From contig NC_064048.1 in NCBI RefSeq assembly GCF_932526225.1, positions 12,467,665-12,531,664 on the forward strand: a DNA stretch of 64,000 nt. The letters are read 5' to 3'. Made by a program: the position numbers and the translations under genes. Numbering within the stretch: the stretch's first letter is position 1; every line of letters begins with the position of its first letter. The DNA comes from Nematostella vectensis. Taxonomy: Eukaryota; Cnidaria; Anthozoa; Actiniaria; Edwardsiidae. Shown here piece after piece: positions 48,101 through 59,033 of the stretch. Below the pieces are notes generated by a model. It made no database searches. It was not told the origin of the DNA and worked only from the letters and a program-made list of their open reading frames with translations.

Positions 48101-49742
48101 TTATTTCCACCTTTGAGCCGTCTTTAGCAGTAATGTTAGGCTCTTTGTACATTTTTTCGAGAGAAAAATGAGGTTCGAGCTCAAGCCAGGGCAGCGGGGT
48201 CATTTGCGAGGCATCTTTAGATGTGTACTCTTCTATAAGACATCTCCTCCACCTATTTACCACTGAAGAAAGGAAACGTACATAATGATATGGCAAGGAA
48301 ATTTGAAATATATGTTATAGAGACAAATACCGTAACTACGTTAATTTGGCATTAGAAAAATGTTTATCACTTCTGCTTTGTCTCCATAGGAAGATGAAGC
48401 TGTGACTGGAAGTATGACAAGCTTCGCAAATTTTGGTCTTTGGTAGAATATGCATGTGCGCAGTGGGGGGAGGGGTTTGTGATGGTGCGGGGGAAGGGGG
48501 GGAGCGGTCGAAAGGGATGACTGAAGCTCCATTATCCTTCTTCACTTAAATGCGAATACAGGTACCTGTGATAACTTTGTAGTACGCAGCCCACAACATT
48601 TATGATAATCATTGCAACCTTTCAATATAACATGTATAATAATGATTTTCTTTACATTGTAATATAATTATTTTTCACCACTATTCCCTTTGTAAATGGA
48701 GGAAGACACGAAAATTGACGCCCCCCCCCCCCCCCACTGATTTCCCCTGAAATCAAACAAATGAAAAAAATAACAAATATATAACAAAATATCGGCGCGA
48801 GCGCTGGAAAATACAATGCGATGCGCAAGGATGACCACTTTCCAGTGCTCTACTATGCAAACAGTTATGATAGAAGTAGAATACGGAAAGCTGGATACAG
48901 CATCACCTACATTGTCTGTACTTTTGCAGGATCGTCCTGCTCAGTGCGTCACTTCTAGATGACCACATACCTTCCACCTGTTTTGCGAACTTGACCGTTT
49001 CAGCCTCATCAAGGTTTTTGTTCGTCACATCATCGAGCTTTTGGCGGACTTCGTGGATGGGTCTGATCACCTCTTCTCTCACACTCTGCTTTAAATCCTG
49101 GATTTCCTTGCTAACACTCTGAACTACAACATTCCCCACGTCTCGTATTTCTCGGAGCAAGTCGACATCCGCCTTCTTCCATTCTTCAAGTAATGCTACG
49201 TAGTCGGTAGCTCCTGATGGGCGTGTCTTAAGATCGTCTATTTCATCTGCACTGATGCCCAGAGCGATGAGAGGGAGAGATATCTTTTTCCAGTAGTCTT
49301 CAAACTCGACATCTTTAAAAGCTGCAGCATTGACATGCCCATATAGCTCATTCCTGTAGAACTTGATTCTAACAAGGTCGGCTTCAAGAGAGTTATCCGC
49401 ATTTGATGGCAATATATCCCATCCTTTAGGAGGAGGCTTCAAGGATGGACAAATGTTCCTCAAGAGAACAAAAAGAAGAGTGATATCAAAGTCTTTTAGA
49501 TTTGGTGATCCAGAGAGTGGGTATAATTTATCCCACTGCTTGTCAGTGAGTATCTTCTTTTTGCCTCTTGGAGGTTTCCATAAGCCATACAGTGTTGTTT
49601 TGTGGAGACTCAAGGAAGCGCTAAGGGAAGGGTGGAGCCGATTGAACACGATTCGAAGCGCTTCTGTTCCTCCATCAATGAGAAGACGCGAGAGTCTTGA
49701 GAAGTTCTCCGAGTCTTTATTGATTGGGAACCTGCCTGCCAT
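39136..49742 (-). CDS. Intact HEPN-NACHT-LRR (NLR) immune-receptor gene, unit B
   Basis: Three coding exons: 48971-49742 (772 nt), 47966-48262 (297 nt), 39136-41966 (2831 nt); total 3900 nt = 1299 aa and stop, all junctions in phase 1. Splice sites: GGAAG|GTATGT, TTTCTTCAG, GCG|GTATGT, TTATTTTAG. A further acceptor CTTTCTTGCAG lies 11 bp before the ATG, implying a 5' UTR exon. Domains: DZIP3-like HEPN (about 15-165, RNELYGH at 130-136), coil (about 205-250), NACHT with Walker A GNPGVGKT (330-337), LLLQCRD (368-374), Walker B FVLDGYDEL (414-422), VIVTSR (445-450), helical linker, and ribonuclease-inhibitor-type LRRs (about 790-1285; IGDEGAIAIANALMTNSTLK units of 28 residues). A cytosolic sensor in innate immunity is inferred from the family. 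Confidence 0.88.
42215..42970 (+). mobile_element. Non-LTR retrotransposon RT C-terminal fragment, unit B
   Basis: Counterpart of 16163-16925 in NLR intron 2: NFVKYFGMLLDENLSFKNHI, PYISYAISVWGPSDKCHTNK, ILLLQKRALRFIYVAERRDQ and the LP-ASLKENGKKAFK end. Frames still change, so it is inactive. Confidence 0.75.
43329..43503. mobile_element. Palindromic repeat with GCGCGCGC near both ends, unit B
   Basis: Same as 17636-17806: TATGCGCGCGCTTACCATTA on the left and GGTTATGCGCGCGCACCTAT on the right. Confidence 0.65.
43673..47871. repeat. 29-bp minisatellite in NLR intron 2, unit B (about 145 units)
   Basis: Same unit as in A (GGTGAGATGGGTGTTGTGAG plus TTGGTTTGT). Higher-order repetition is obvious: the 29-bp variants recur in fixed series punctuated by GTTGTGTTATTGTGGTGAGG about every 230-450 bp, and a series starting at 45223 recurs at 46566 and 46993 almost unchanged. 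The unit lacks stop codons in all three frames on the - strand, which produces a spurious 316-codon frame at 46114-47064. Confidence 0.95.
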
Positions 49743-50516
49743 CAGAGCGACGGCTGCAAGAAAGAGGTTTGGTTAATGGTTAATAAAATATCAAAATACT
49801 TCACATTATCAGATGTGTGACCAGATTGATGAATTATCTAATAGTAATTTTCATGTTGTGCGATTTGAAATCTCCGCATTTTGAGCCGTCGTCGGAAACC
49901 CAGGGGTATTTCCAAGCCAAACTCTCCGAATTCTTTAATCTCGCGAATTCCTTACCAAATGTTAATAGATTCTTGAATAAAAAAAGATTAAAATGGTAAA
50001 AAATTATAAAAAAAGAAAAAATACAAATACATTTAAATTAGTTTCTATTCATAATACTTGGTTTCAATTACATGCAATCTCTGTCGTTCTCATTATGAGT
50101 ATAAATAATTTTGCTGTTTCTGTTTTTATTGACAGTACTATTACCTTTAAAAAGCCGCAAAATGATCTTCCCTCACATGATGAATTGTTGACTCCGCTGA
50201 TTCAATTGACTATGGCATTTGACGTGGACATATTAAGGGAGTAGCGTCACCTAATGTCTAGCAGTGCCCCAGATCTTAGATAGTGAGAACACAATGTATC
50301 TGTAATGTAAACGCTGTATTAAACATGATGTAGCTGTAATGTAACGCTATGTTAAACACAATATAAATGTAATGCTATGTCAAACAGAAATCTTCCTGTT
50401 ATGTAAATGCTATGTTAGTCAACATGTACCTGTAATATAAACGCTCTGTTTTAGAGCAAAAAATATATACACATATATCTTGGTTTGTAGGAAAAAAACA
50501 CGCGAACTACCGTTTC

Positions 50517-50559
50517 ATCTCTACAAGCCTGTTTCGTGGTTGCCCACTCATCAGGAGAT
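50517..50559 (-). ncRNA. Hammerhead ribozyme, type I, unit B
   Basis: 43 nt on -: stem I ATCTC, core CTGATGA, stem II GTGG with tetraloop GCAA and CCAC, core GAA, stem III ACA, loop GGCT, TGT, then the cleavage-site A and GAGAT closing stem I. Every conserved core base is right: C3-U4-G5-A6-N7-G8-A9, G12-A13-A14, the A15.1-U16.1 pair and H17 = A. Such minimal ribozymes are known in Penelope-like elements, where they process the transcript. It lies about 110 bp downstream of the Penelope-like coding end. Confidence 0.9.
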
Positions 50560-50670
50560 TTATTAAGAATATATTACTATCATCACTTATATACTATCTA
50601 TATACAAAATTTACATAAAAATAGGGCACGAAATTTGAATAGCTAGGTTGCTATGATGAAATTGAATAAT

Positions 50671-50900
50671 TCAGCTGTTGCGTAACAAGGCTTGGTTCCT
50701 GTGGCGGCACGAAGACACTTGCTCATTACGCTTGTTTAAGGTTGATAAGCTTGGGTTGGCGAATAATGATCGGTTTTTCTTTGAGGCAGTAATTACATCT
50801 TTTACTAGAGGTGTTGTAGGCGGAGTGGGATGACAGGATTTTCCATGAAATAGAGTGTTTGATGTTGTCTTTGAGGCTCCTGCTTTTTGCGGGACTGCTT
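50671..50900 (-). mobile_element. Penelope-like element, C-terminal (GIY-YIG end) fragment, unit B
   Basis: On -: SLKDNIKHSISWKILSSHSA then KRCNYCLKEKPIII, and after a one-base change LSTLNKRNEQVSSCRHRNQA and LLRNS-stop at 50671. The frame change is shared with unit A, so it predates the duplication. Only the last part of the endonuclease domain is left. Confidence 0.65.
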
Positions 50901-51158
50901 GTATATACACCTATTTCATATGAGGCTGCACTTGGAGAATCTATATGTCGTAAGCTGCAGTGCTTCATGGGTATCAAATAAATAATAAAATAAGCGTATA
51001 TAAAAATAAACACAGGATTAGAAAGCTTTAGGAATCTTGTTTTTGTACCTTTAAACATCAACACGGCGTTCAGAAACCAGGATTCAGCCCTGTATACGTT
51101 ACCCACGAACCACTGCGGGTTACGATACATTGATTCGCGGGTGCAATCTTCATTCAAA

Positions 51159-51470
51159 TAGGTGAAAACACCTATTTCAAAAGACGTTGTCAGCGCAAAC
51201 GACAAATGGCGATTGACAAATGGCAGTTCTACGACCGAAAGGACCCATGAATCCTAAAATATTTGCTCCAAATTCAAAAAAATACATGTAAGACATATGA
51301 ATATCCATTTAATAGAATCAATATATGGTTCTGGCATCGCTTGAGTTTATTTACCACCTTTATTCTTACAAATGATTTCTACCCATAGGCACCTTTCGGT
51401 CGTAGAACTGCCATTAGGCAATTGCCTTTCGCCGTTTGCGCTGACAACCTTTATTGAAGTTGGTGTATAT
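51159..51470. mobile_element. MITE with about 80-bp inverted ends, unit B
   Basis: Counterpart of 22605-22915, with GGCAGTTCTACGACCGAAAG on the left and CTTTCGGTCGTAGAACTGCC on the right, now a perfect inverted 20-mer. Confidence 0.8.
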
Positions 51471-51954
51471 ATGTAACTTCCAACAAAGATAATAAAAAGT
51501 GTTGTTATTTTGTTGCACAACAATCTTTTTGCATAATTGTTTACACCAAATGATAAAGTGAGGTAGACTAAGATTTGCTAGACCGGCGCTCTCAGAAGAA
51601 TATCTATCCTCTCTATCTGATTTATGCTAAACAACTACGATGTTACACTAGAGATAACAAAAGCTATTCCAAACATGCAGAATATATAAGAATTTATAAT
51701 CAATAATAGTTAAGGAAAAGAGAAATTTCAAGAATATATCTTGTTAGGAAACACAGAGAGAGATTAGGCAATGCCTGTACGAAAAACTGCGACAAAATTC
51801 ACTAAAACTACGAAAAATTTCATGTTATCAGGGTTAGTCTTATTCATTTATTTTTGCTTCATTGCTTTTTTTTGAATTGCAAATTTCAAAAATAAAAATT
51901 TCAGACTAAAACCCCTAACAAATATTTTGATCTAACAAGGTGAAAGTTATAAGT

Positions 51955-52180
51955 CTACGAAGGATACCACAGATCGCGATAAACTACTCCCAGCTCCAGA
52001 ATCTGGAGCCTCCCGCCTAATGCGGGATAGTTGACGGGTATGGTCCCACTATGATTATTCACACACAGTGAGCCTGTCAAGATACGAAGAACGTATCCAC
52101 ACACGACTAAATAGTATGTAACTAAGACTTTGCTAGACGTGGAATAGTTGTACCATTCACGCATAATTACCTGGAAAATA
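51955..52180 (-). CDS. Possible terminal exon of an unrecognised gene, unit B
   Basis: Same frame as 23401-23626 (REWYNYSTSSKVLVTYYLVV ... YRDLWYPS-stop) with an acceptor-like TTATTTTCCAG upstream on -. Conservation between the copies is no stronger than in the surrounding non-coding DNA, so coding status is uncertain. Confidence 0.25.
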
Positions 52181-52494
52181 ACGAGAGGTTTGATCTTCAT
52201 TCGCGTTGCAAATAAATCGAAAGCGCTAACCGTTCAAACGTTTTGGCTGTTTGTGCTTGCTTGCAATATCGCCACGACAAGATCTCTCGATCACTGTGCG
52301 CCTCTTATTGTGCACAAATCTAGGTTAAGACCAATTAGATCGCTTTTTAAAAAAATATACCACAACAACAAAATGGACAGATTAATATCGAGGATTTCTA
52401 GATCAGTTCAGAAAAAAGTTTGTTCCAACGCGGTTTGTTCCAACGCGGTTTGTAATAATTGATGTACTTACGAACACCCTCTTGAATAGCTCGC

Positions 52495-52790
52495 ATTCTG
52501 ATTTTTACGTGACAAGAGAAAGATTGCGTGAAAAAGAAAGATCGCGTGACAAGAGAAAGATTGCCTTTGAAGAGGCTTGCCGCCATGCTTTTAATTCTCG
52601 CGCTTTACCGTATTTCTCTTGAACAGATTTTAATAATTACGTGACAAGAGAAAGAATGCGTGAAAAGAGAAAGATTTCGTGACAATATAAAGATTGCGTG
52701 ACAAGAGGCTTGCCGTCACGTTTTTAATTCTCGCGCTTTACCGTATTTCTCTTGAACAGATTTTAATATTTACGGCACACAGCCAGAGTC
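52495..52790. repeat. Local tandem duplication of about 146 bp with GTGACAAGAGAAAGA sub-repeats, unit B only
   Basis: AATTCTCGCGCTTTACCGTA then TTTCTCTTGAACAGATTTTA occurs at 52592 and 52729; GTGACAAGAGAAAGA or close variants occur at least four times in between. Unit A has a single short version at about 23855-23890. Confidence 0.75.
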
Positions 52791-53523
52791 AATAGAAATA
52801 CGGCGCAAGCACAATCGCTACAAAGGCATCGTATGCACAGCTCTTTATACCCATCGGGCAAATCTCAGTTTTTCCTTTAATAGTCATCCCACCACCCTTT
52901 TCGAACCAAATGAAAATTCACAGAAAAATAAGGATTTTAAGTTGGAACATACAGAATATTGATGCAGCACTGATTAAACAAAAAACCTCAAACATCCAAA
53001 TAAACGCAAAATTATTAACTGAATTAGGCAGGAACCTCAAAATAGCATTTAAATTTCCTGCCTGTTAAAAAACAATTTTTTTAGAAATGCTTTAAAAAAT
53101 GAGAGGAAATGATCAACACCTGATTTGCGCCTTGCATTTTGGAAAATTGCATATGAAAATGTTTCTATGATGAGAATCATTACATATATTGTATTTGACA
53201 ATATAGATCTTATTTTTTGTGCGTCTGTCCTCTTATAGATGTCCAAATATCGTCACAATGTGTCATGAACAAAAAAAATACGTAACGAGACGCAGTCAAG
53301 TTGCGTAACTGTTGCTCATGACACGCTGTGACGTCTTCTCCTAGCAGTTTTAATATTATATTACACATTATATTTTCGTAACTTTTTATATTACAAAAAT
53401 GTTTTTATTTTTTTCACAAATGAGATAAGAGAGAGAGCAATTCTCAAGAATGTCTTTTCGGCGATGTTGTCGCATTCGGTTTATTGCAAAAGTTAGTGCC
53501 ATAGACATTGAATGGAGTTTTTA

Positions 53524-54243
53524 TAATACTACATGAAGTGATTATTTTGTATTATTTTTTCAATGTACGTTCACACAAAACTAGTCCATGTGTATAAACT
53601 GCTTCTTGGCTTTTCTATATTTCAGATTCTTGGTCAACACATTGACAGTAAGTCAAAAAAAGTTCTTGAGCTAAAAAAGAATGAAAACCTTGAAAAAATA
53701 ATGGATTCATTTGGGATATCCCGCAAAGAGATTTGAATTCAATTAATTGAACTGGAAGTGTTTAGCAATGGCCTATGCTAACATATTTATTCCATCGACT
53801 ATCCATGGAACTAACATTGACCCAAATGGGGGGATCGACTACAAACAGTTTCAACGAAACCTCGATACAGCGGCCGATGTAATGTCAATAGATGTAACGG
53901 CGCTCCAAAATCACAATCATTAAAAGAAGCAAGAATGAATTAACAGACAAGCTTCAGGTCAGACTTCGTCTCTACACAAGTTTCTGAAAGGGAGTAAGAA
54001 AGGAAAACTGAGGAACCGAAGTTTCTCGTCCTATCTTATGTTATTATTTTGGGGACATATTGCAACTAGGGATCGCCATATGGTTAAAGGACTACCGAAA
54101 ACTACATCTCCCAGCTGCTCCCGTGTTGCTATGAGGGCTGCCCCACCCCATATGTTCAAAGAGGTGTCCAGAGCCCTCCAGGAGGTGGCCCTCTCTTGTC
54201 GTATGTCCCTATCCCATTACCGCAAAAAAACGAAGTCCTGGGG
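53524..54243. repeat. Partial third copy, unit C
   Basis: Matches the regions near 6291-6890 of unit A and 30220-30810 of unit B: TACTACATGAAGTGATTA, the TTTCAGATTCTTG segment and the AACTACATCTCCCAGCTG segment appear in the same order. Unit C keeps about 150 bp (53720-53885) that A and B have both lost and lacks the poly-T repeat expansion found in A and B, so it looks closer to the ancestral form. The match fades after AGTCCTGGGGTG at about 54243. Confidence 0.8.
53768..53923 (+). pseudogene. 51-codon coding-like piece retained only in unit C
   Basis: ATG to TAA: MAYANIFIPSTIHGTNIDPN, then GGIDYKQFQRNLDTAADVMS and a short tail. Units A and B have a deletion joining GATTCATTTGG to TATATCAATAGAT, removing most of this frame. 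The amino acid composition looks like a real protein segment. I do not recognise it. It probably belongs to the same gene as the fragments at 6380-7210 and 30300-31130. Confidence 0.35.
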
Positions 54244-54470
54244 TGAGCCTCTGGACACTCACGTATCGCCCGAGAATTGTGCCACTGTATCTGGTACTGC
54301 TTTACTAAATAGCGTGTTTCAGTGCGAGAAAAAAAGCTAATAACCTACAATTTTTGCAATACAGTGTATAGCTGGTGTGGTTGAAAACTTGTCAATCAAC
54401 TATCAACTCCGTGTGCCTGTACGGATGTAGTCACACATTTCAACAATCGGTAGGTTTCCGCCCAGGTACC

Positions 54471-54545
54471 AGGGGCGATTCTAGCTTTTCGCTAAAAGGG
54501 GGTTTGGCTCAGTGACAAAGGGGGGAGGGGATAATTTTTTTATAT
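54471..54545. mobile_element. Dispersed MITE-like repeat, inverted copy, truncated
   Basis: CAGGGGCGATTCTAGCTTTTCGC then TAAAAGGGGGTTTGGCTCAG is the reverse complement of the end seen at 7770-7824. The other end is not clear. Confidence 0.45.
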
Positions 54546-54743
54546 ATGGCTTTCTGGCAGCCCCAAGGGGGGGTAACAAATTTACTCTAATTTCGTCGGA
54601 TAATTTTAGGGGTAGCAGTTTTTTAATCGCAATCGTTCATCGACTTGCTCGCAAGTACTCGCAATGGACGGACATGCTTGGCTAGTTTAATTCAAGTGCT
54701 TGTTTCATTTCCTTCAGAATGCTCTGCTCGCAGAAGACAAAAC

Positions 54744-55025
54744 CCTAAAGTGCTCTTACAATGTAAAACCCCGTCTGTTTACACAAAATAAAGTGAGGTT
54801 AACTTAGCTTTGCTAGACTGGCGCTCTCAGAACAATATATATCTGATTTATGTAAAACAACTACAATGTTACACTAACGATACATAAAAGCTATCCCAAA
54901 CATGCAGAATGCATGAGAATTTATAATCAGCAATAGTAAAGGAAAAGATAAATTTCAAGAATATATCTTGTTAGAAAACACAGAAAGAGAGAGAGAGAGA
55001 GTCAGCAATGCCTGTACGAAAAACT
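54744..55025. repeat. Diverged copy of the 22985-23235 segment
   Basis: AAAGTGAGGTTAACTTAGCTTTGCTAGAC, the CTCTCAGAA...ATCTGATTTATG segment and GAATATATCTTGTTAG appear in the same order as in units A and B, with more changes and an expanded GA tract (GAAAGAGAGAGAGAGAGAG). It is therefore an older copy than A and B are of each other. Confidence 0.7.
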
Positions 55026-55039
55026 AACGCGGTGATCCT

Positions 55040-55125
55040 AGAACCTTAAATTTATTAGAACCTAAACAGAACCGAATCAGAACCTTAACCGAACCGAATC
55101 AGAACCTAAACAGAACCTAATAGCA
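55040..55125. repeat. Short tandem repeat CAGAACCTAAACAGAACCGAAT
   Basis: Five or six imperfect units of AGAACCTAAACAG / AGAACCGAATC, period about 11-24 bp. Confidence 0.75.
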
Positions 55126-58100
55126 ATATTGAATTCAACATCGAAAAACACGCACTTATAGTTGACTAAACGCTGAACACAGACCCGGGAAGCACCGTCG
55201 ACTCGATGCTAATGCGTTGTAATAAGCTAAGTACAGCCACTAAAACACTAGTGTAAAAGTTTTACTTGATACAAAATTAAATAGAGAACTTCTAACTTTG
55301 CCCCTCGGTTTTTCTATCAAAATCACGGGGTATTTACGTTATTTTAAACTGTTCTTCAATGCAGTTAATTCATACCAGGGGTCTACTATAAAGCCGGAGA
55401 TTTTACATAGATTTTCTTAATTTTCTCTATAGTTTCACGTGTGATCAAAATGCAACGGCGTACAGTGAATTTATAAAACAATAAAAGTACTTATAAAAAA
55501 AAAATAAGCGAGCGAGAGAGGGGGCTTGAACTTGAACAACCTATTCTGGGTGCAAGTTTACTTGTGTGACCGACCACCTCCACTGGACACTAAAATCTTT
55601 TTTTGCTTCAAAAGCTTATTTTTCTCAGTCGAGCTAAAATGTAGTTCTCATAATTTATTTCTTTATCATCAGGGCGTTGACTATAGATTTTTAAGTGTGA
55701 CCTTATTTAGAATTAGGAGGGTGGTATTTTTTGGACACAACCCATGTATTCACGGTGGGCTAATAAGTGGTCAAAATCGGCGCTTTCGTATTCTCGCGAG
55801 CCCGCAAAAACCAGCGGTTATCCATCCAAAAAAACACTCGGAATTAAAAATGGCGGCAAAGGCTGTTCGAAGGATTCTTGCCAAAATTATTGGATTTAGA
55901 AAGGAAAACAACTAATAGTGGAAGATAAAAAAAATTGAGCTTCTATGACAAGCTTGAGTCTCTCTGAAGAAATAATTTTGTCGAGGTTCGAGAAGAGCGA
56001 CGCATATTTTCTTACCAATCTGTTGTCAAGGCTTCACAAGTGAAGTTGCAATGTGATTGTGTTTCTCTAGGAACAAAAATTGAGACCCAATGGGACAGAT
56101 CCCCGAGAAAGGAGTATCTGGAAGATTTCCTTAGAAGGATAAAGTCTGTGAGCATGTCGAATTATTATTATTTTTTTATTAATCTATCGTTTTTTAAAGC
56201 ATTTATGCTCTGTGGTTCTAGCTTCAATTTTTACCAAAAGGTCCACGGTGATATTTGTAATAGAATACCTGTTATTTATTAAATAATATGTCTTACATGA
56301 TGTTTTTTTTGCAAATTGATCTACATGTAACTGTTTTCCAAACATCGGTACTGTATATTTCAAACCCTTAACATATTTTAATAACAACCTTGTACTATAC
56401 AATTCGAGTATCACTCCCCTTTGAACAATTTATAAAATGCTAAATTCCTATCTCAAGCATCTCATTATGACTTGGCAAGAAAGTAATTTTTATCTTGCCT
56501 TTATCTTTTTTCTAAAAAGTATATTCCAAAGCAAAAATAGTAGTATTAGAATTGTCTTTGAAATCCACTTCCTCTTTTGTAGCTTGAAGCAGTCAAAAAA
56601 ATCCTTGATACATGAGTCCACCTTTTTCATGAAATCCTTCCAAGCTACTTGGCTTGTACTGGTGTATTTCATTAACAACTGTACAAGGGTTTAGAATACC
56701 TTTTATTGTCTGAGTGGAATCTATGATTTCTCTATTTTTATTATTCTGGATTGGTTTTACTTAAAAAAGCTTTATTTTTACCTGCTATTCCAAGTCATTG
56801 TTAGCCGTCTTCCTCTTCTATGCCTTATCTTGTGAAGCCCATAAAAGGTGATAACTCTAGTTCATGATACCCAAAGAACTATATCAACCATAATATATTC
56901 AACTATATCAATTAAAAAATTATATGCCCCTAGATTTTCCGAGTATTTATTAATTAAAAGTTGAGACTTGATTGATAGTTATTGGTGCCCTGTACAGTGA
57001 GTACAGGAGAGCTTGCTTTAATTTTACAGCAGCAAAACTTTATTATTGAGTTATTTATCAATAAAAGAAGAGTTAGAAACGAAACTTCTATCTCCTACTA
57101 TATAAATCACTAAGAGCAATAGAAAGCAAGACAAAAACAAACTTAGTGTAAACTAATCCTCTTTTGAATCCTGGGGGTTTTTGTTTACCAGACTTTTAAA
57201 AAAAAATCATAAGAAAGGAACCACAGATTACCAAAAAGTGATAGAGGATGGCATAGCCACAGGTGAACATAGGTTTCCTTACATGTCCTAAAATCATTTT
57301 TGGTTTGTTATGAACAGACACATCATTTACATAACCATTGATGCAATGTCAAAGTATTTTGTGCAGCTGTTCTTACTGTCAGACTAGGCTAAGACTAAGG
57401 ACCCCTGTGGTAGAGACCATAGTCTAGTGGAAATAGAAACAGAATATTTGAGACTGAGAAGGTGTTAAAGTGCTTCAAGAAACTGATGACAATTATTTAG
57501 GATGTTCATGATAACGTAAGTGATGCCTGTCCTTTTTGTTTTTGTCTACACATTAGTCTACTCAACTGATTTGACAAATTCCTAGTCTAGCTTCTAGAGC
57601 AGCTGTGCAGTAGCTGCTACCAAGTACTCATATATTTTTTTTTTTATGCAAAGGAATCTTTTTAGCTAAAGAGGGGGGAGGGGGAGGTCAAGCATGCCTA
57701 CCTGCCAAGTTCTCCATACAGTAGGTCACTCAAGAAATAGGAGCAAAGAAAAGGACACCCTTTTTCCATATGTGAAGGCACTAATACAAATAAAATAGAT
57801 GTTGGACCTGTCACATTCCAAAAGTTAAATTAAAACCTAAGGAAAAACCTACAAGCAAGTGTCATCCAGCCTTCAGATGATATTCTACAACTACATTCGG
57901 TGAAGGGTCCAGCCCTAAGAGCAAACTCAATCCAGGAATATCGTTTGCTTTGAATTAGTTGTGCTGATTTAGGATGGAAGAGTTAACAAGAACATAGCTT
58001 AAGTAAACAAATTTCCCTTTGTTCAGGTTTTAGCGGGTGAAGTACAAAAAAACACTCTCAAATAACAAAATAAGAATTTATGAATATATGAAATAGAGTG

Positions 58101-59033
58101 GGCCTACGGTTGAACAATTGGGAACCACGGCAAAGTGGACTGAGAATTACGCTTGCTCTGACTTTGAAAGCTAATAACTTCACAAAAACCAAACTAAAGT
58201 CCATGGATTTTATAGAATGTTTACTTGAATCTATATTAAACATTTTGTTCTTTCAGGATTTTTTAATCAATGAAAATCAAAAAAAGAAAATGGTACTCAT
58301 TCAATCCTTGTGGATTCGTCCTGACATCACATTTTCAAGAAACACTGGACGCGCGCGAAAATTTCTCCCTTCAAAGCAGAGATTAACAGTCGCCATTTTG
58401 TCCTTTGGCTGAGAAATTTCCGGGAAGACAGATCAATAGTTACTCGATCCTCTGCCGAAATACTATCGGCCAAAAATCTCATTTAGATATCAAATCGATA
58501 CTCATTCGCTCGATTCCCATTATAAGCTCGAACCATCTCATTTTCCGACTAGATGCGAACTAGAGAACCTCACAAAAACTTGAAAAGCTTTATGTTAGAA
58601 GAGCTGACTTTCAAGACATATACACAGAGAAGCATAACAAAGAAAATGTTCATGAAAGTTTTGCTTGTTTGTCTGATTCGATAGGTTATTTTCTCGTGTT
58701 TTAACAGAGGACGCTCGAGTAGATATCCCACTCGCCAGAAAATTCTGATCGATTGACAATCATACACTCAAGAGTTTTGTCAGTTTCTGAAAAACAGAGG
58801 ACTTATGGGGAAAAATGAGGTTCTCATGAGAAAGATCAAATTTTCTTTTGAATCCTGGATTTTTATTAACATCAGATACAATAATCGTGCTGCTTTGGTG
58901 GTCTGATTTCAGCGCTCGCGCCAATCGGCAGTGCATTGTTTACAGAATGCGCCTTTGGTTACCGTGGAAGCGAAATGCATTCGAAAGTGGGGAAATCTGC
59001 CGGCATTTGAAAGCGCCGATTTCGTGCGCCCAC
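55126..59033. other. About 3.9 kb with no recognisable gene
   Basis: An open frame at 55526-55915 (129 codons, ending MAAKAVRRILAKIIGFRKEN) and a 32-codon ATG frame at 55946 (MTSLSLSEEIILSRFEKSDA) look somewhat protein-like but show no domain. Frames at 56040-56694 and 58098-58412 are AT-rich and unconvincing. Around 58300-58600 and 58900-59060 base composition is more balanced, as in a gene edge or CpG-containing promoter, without a frame I can defend. Confidence 0.4.
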
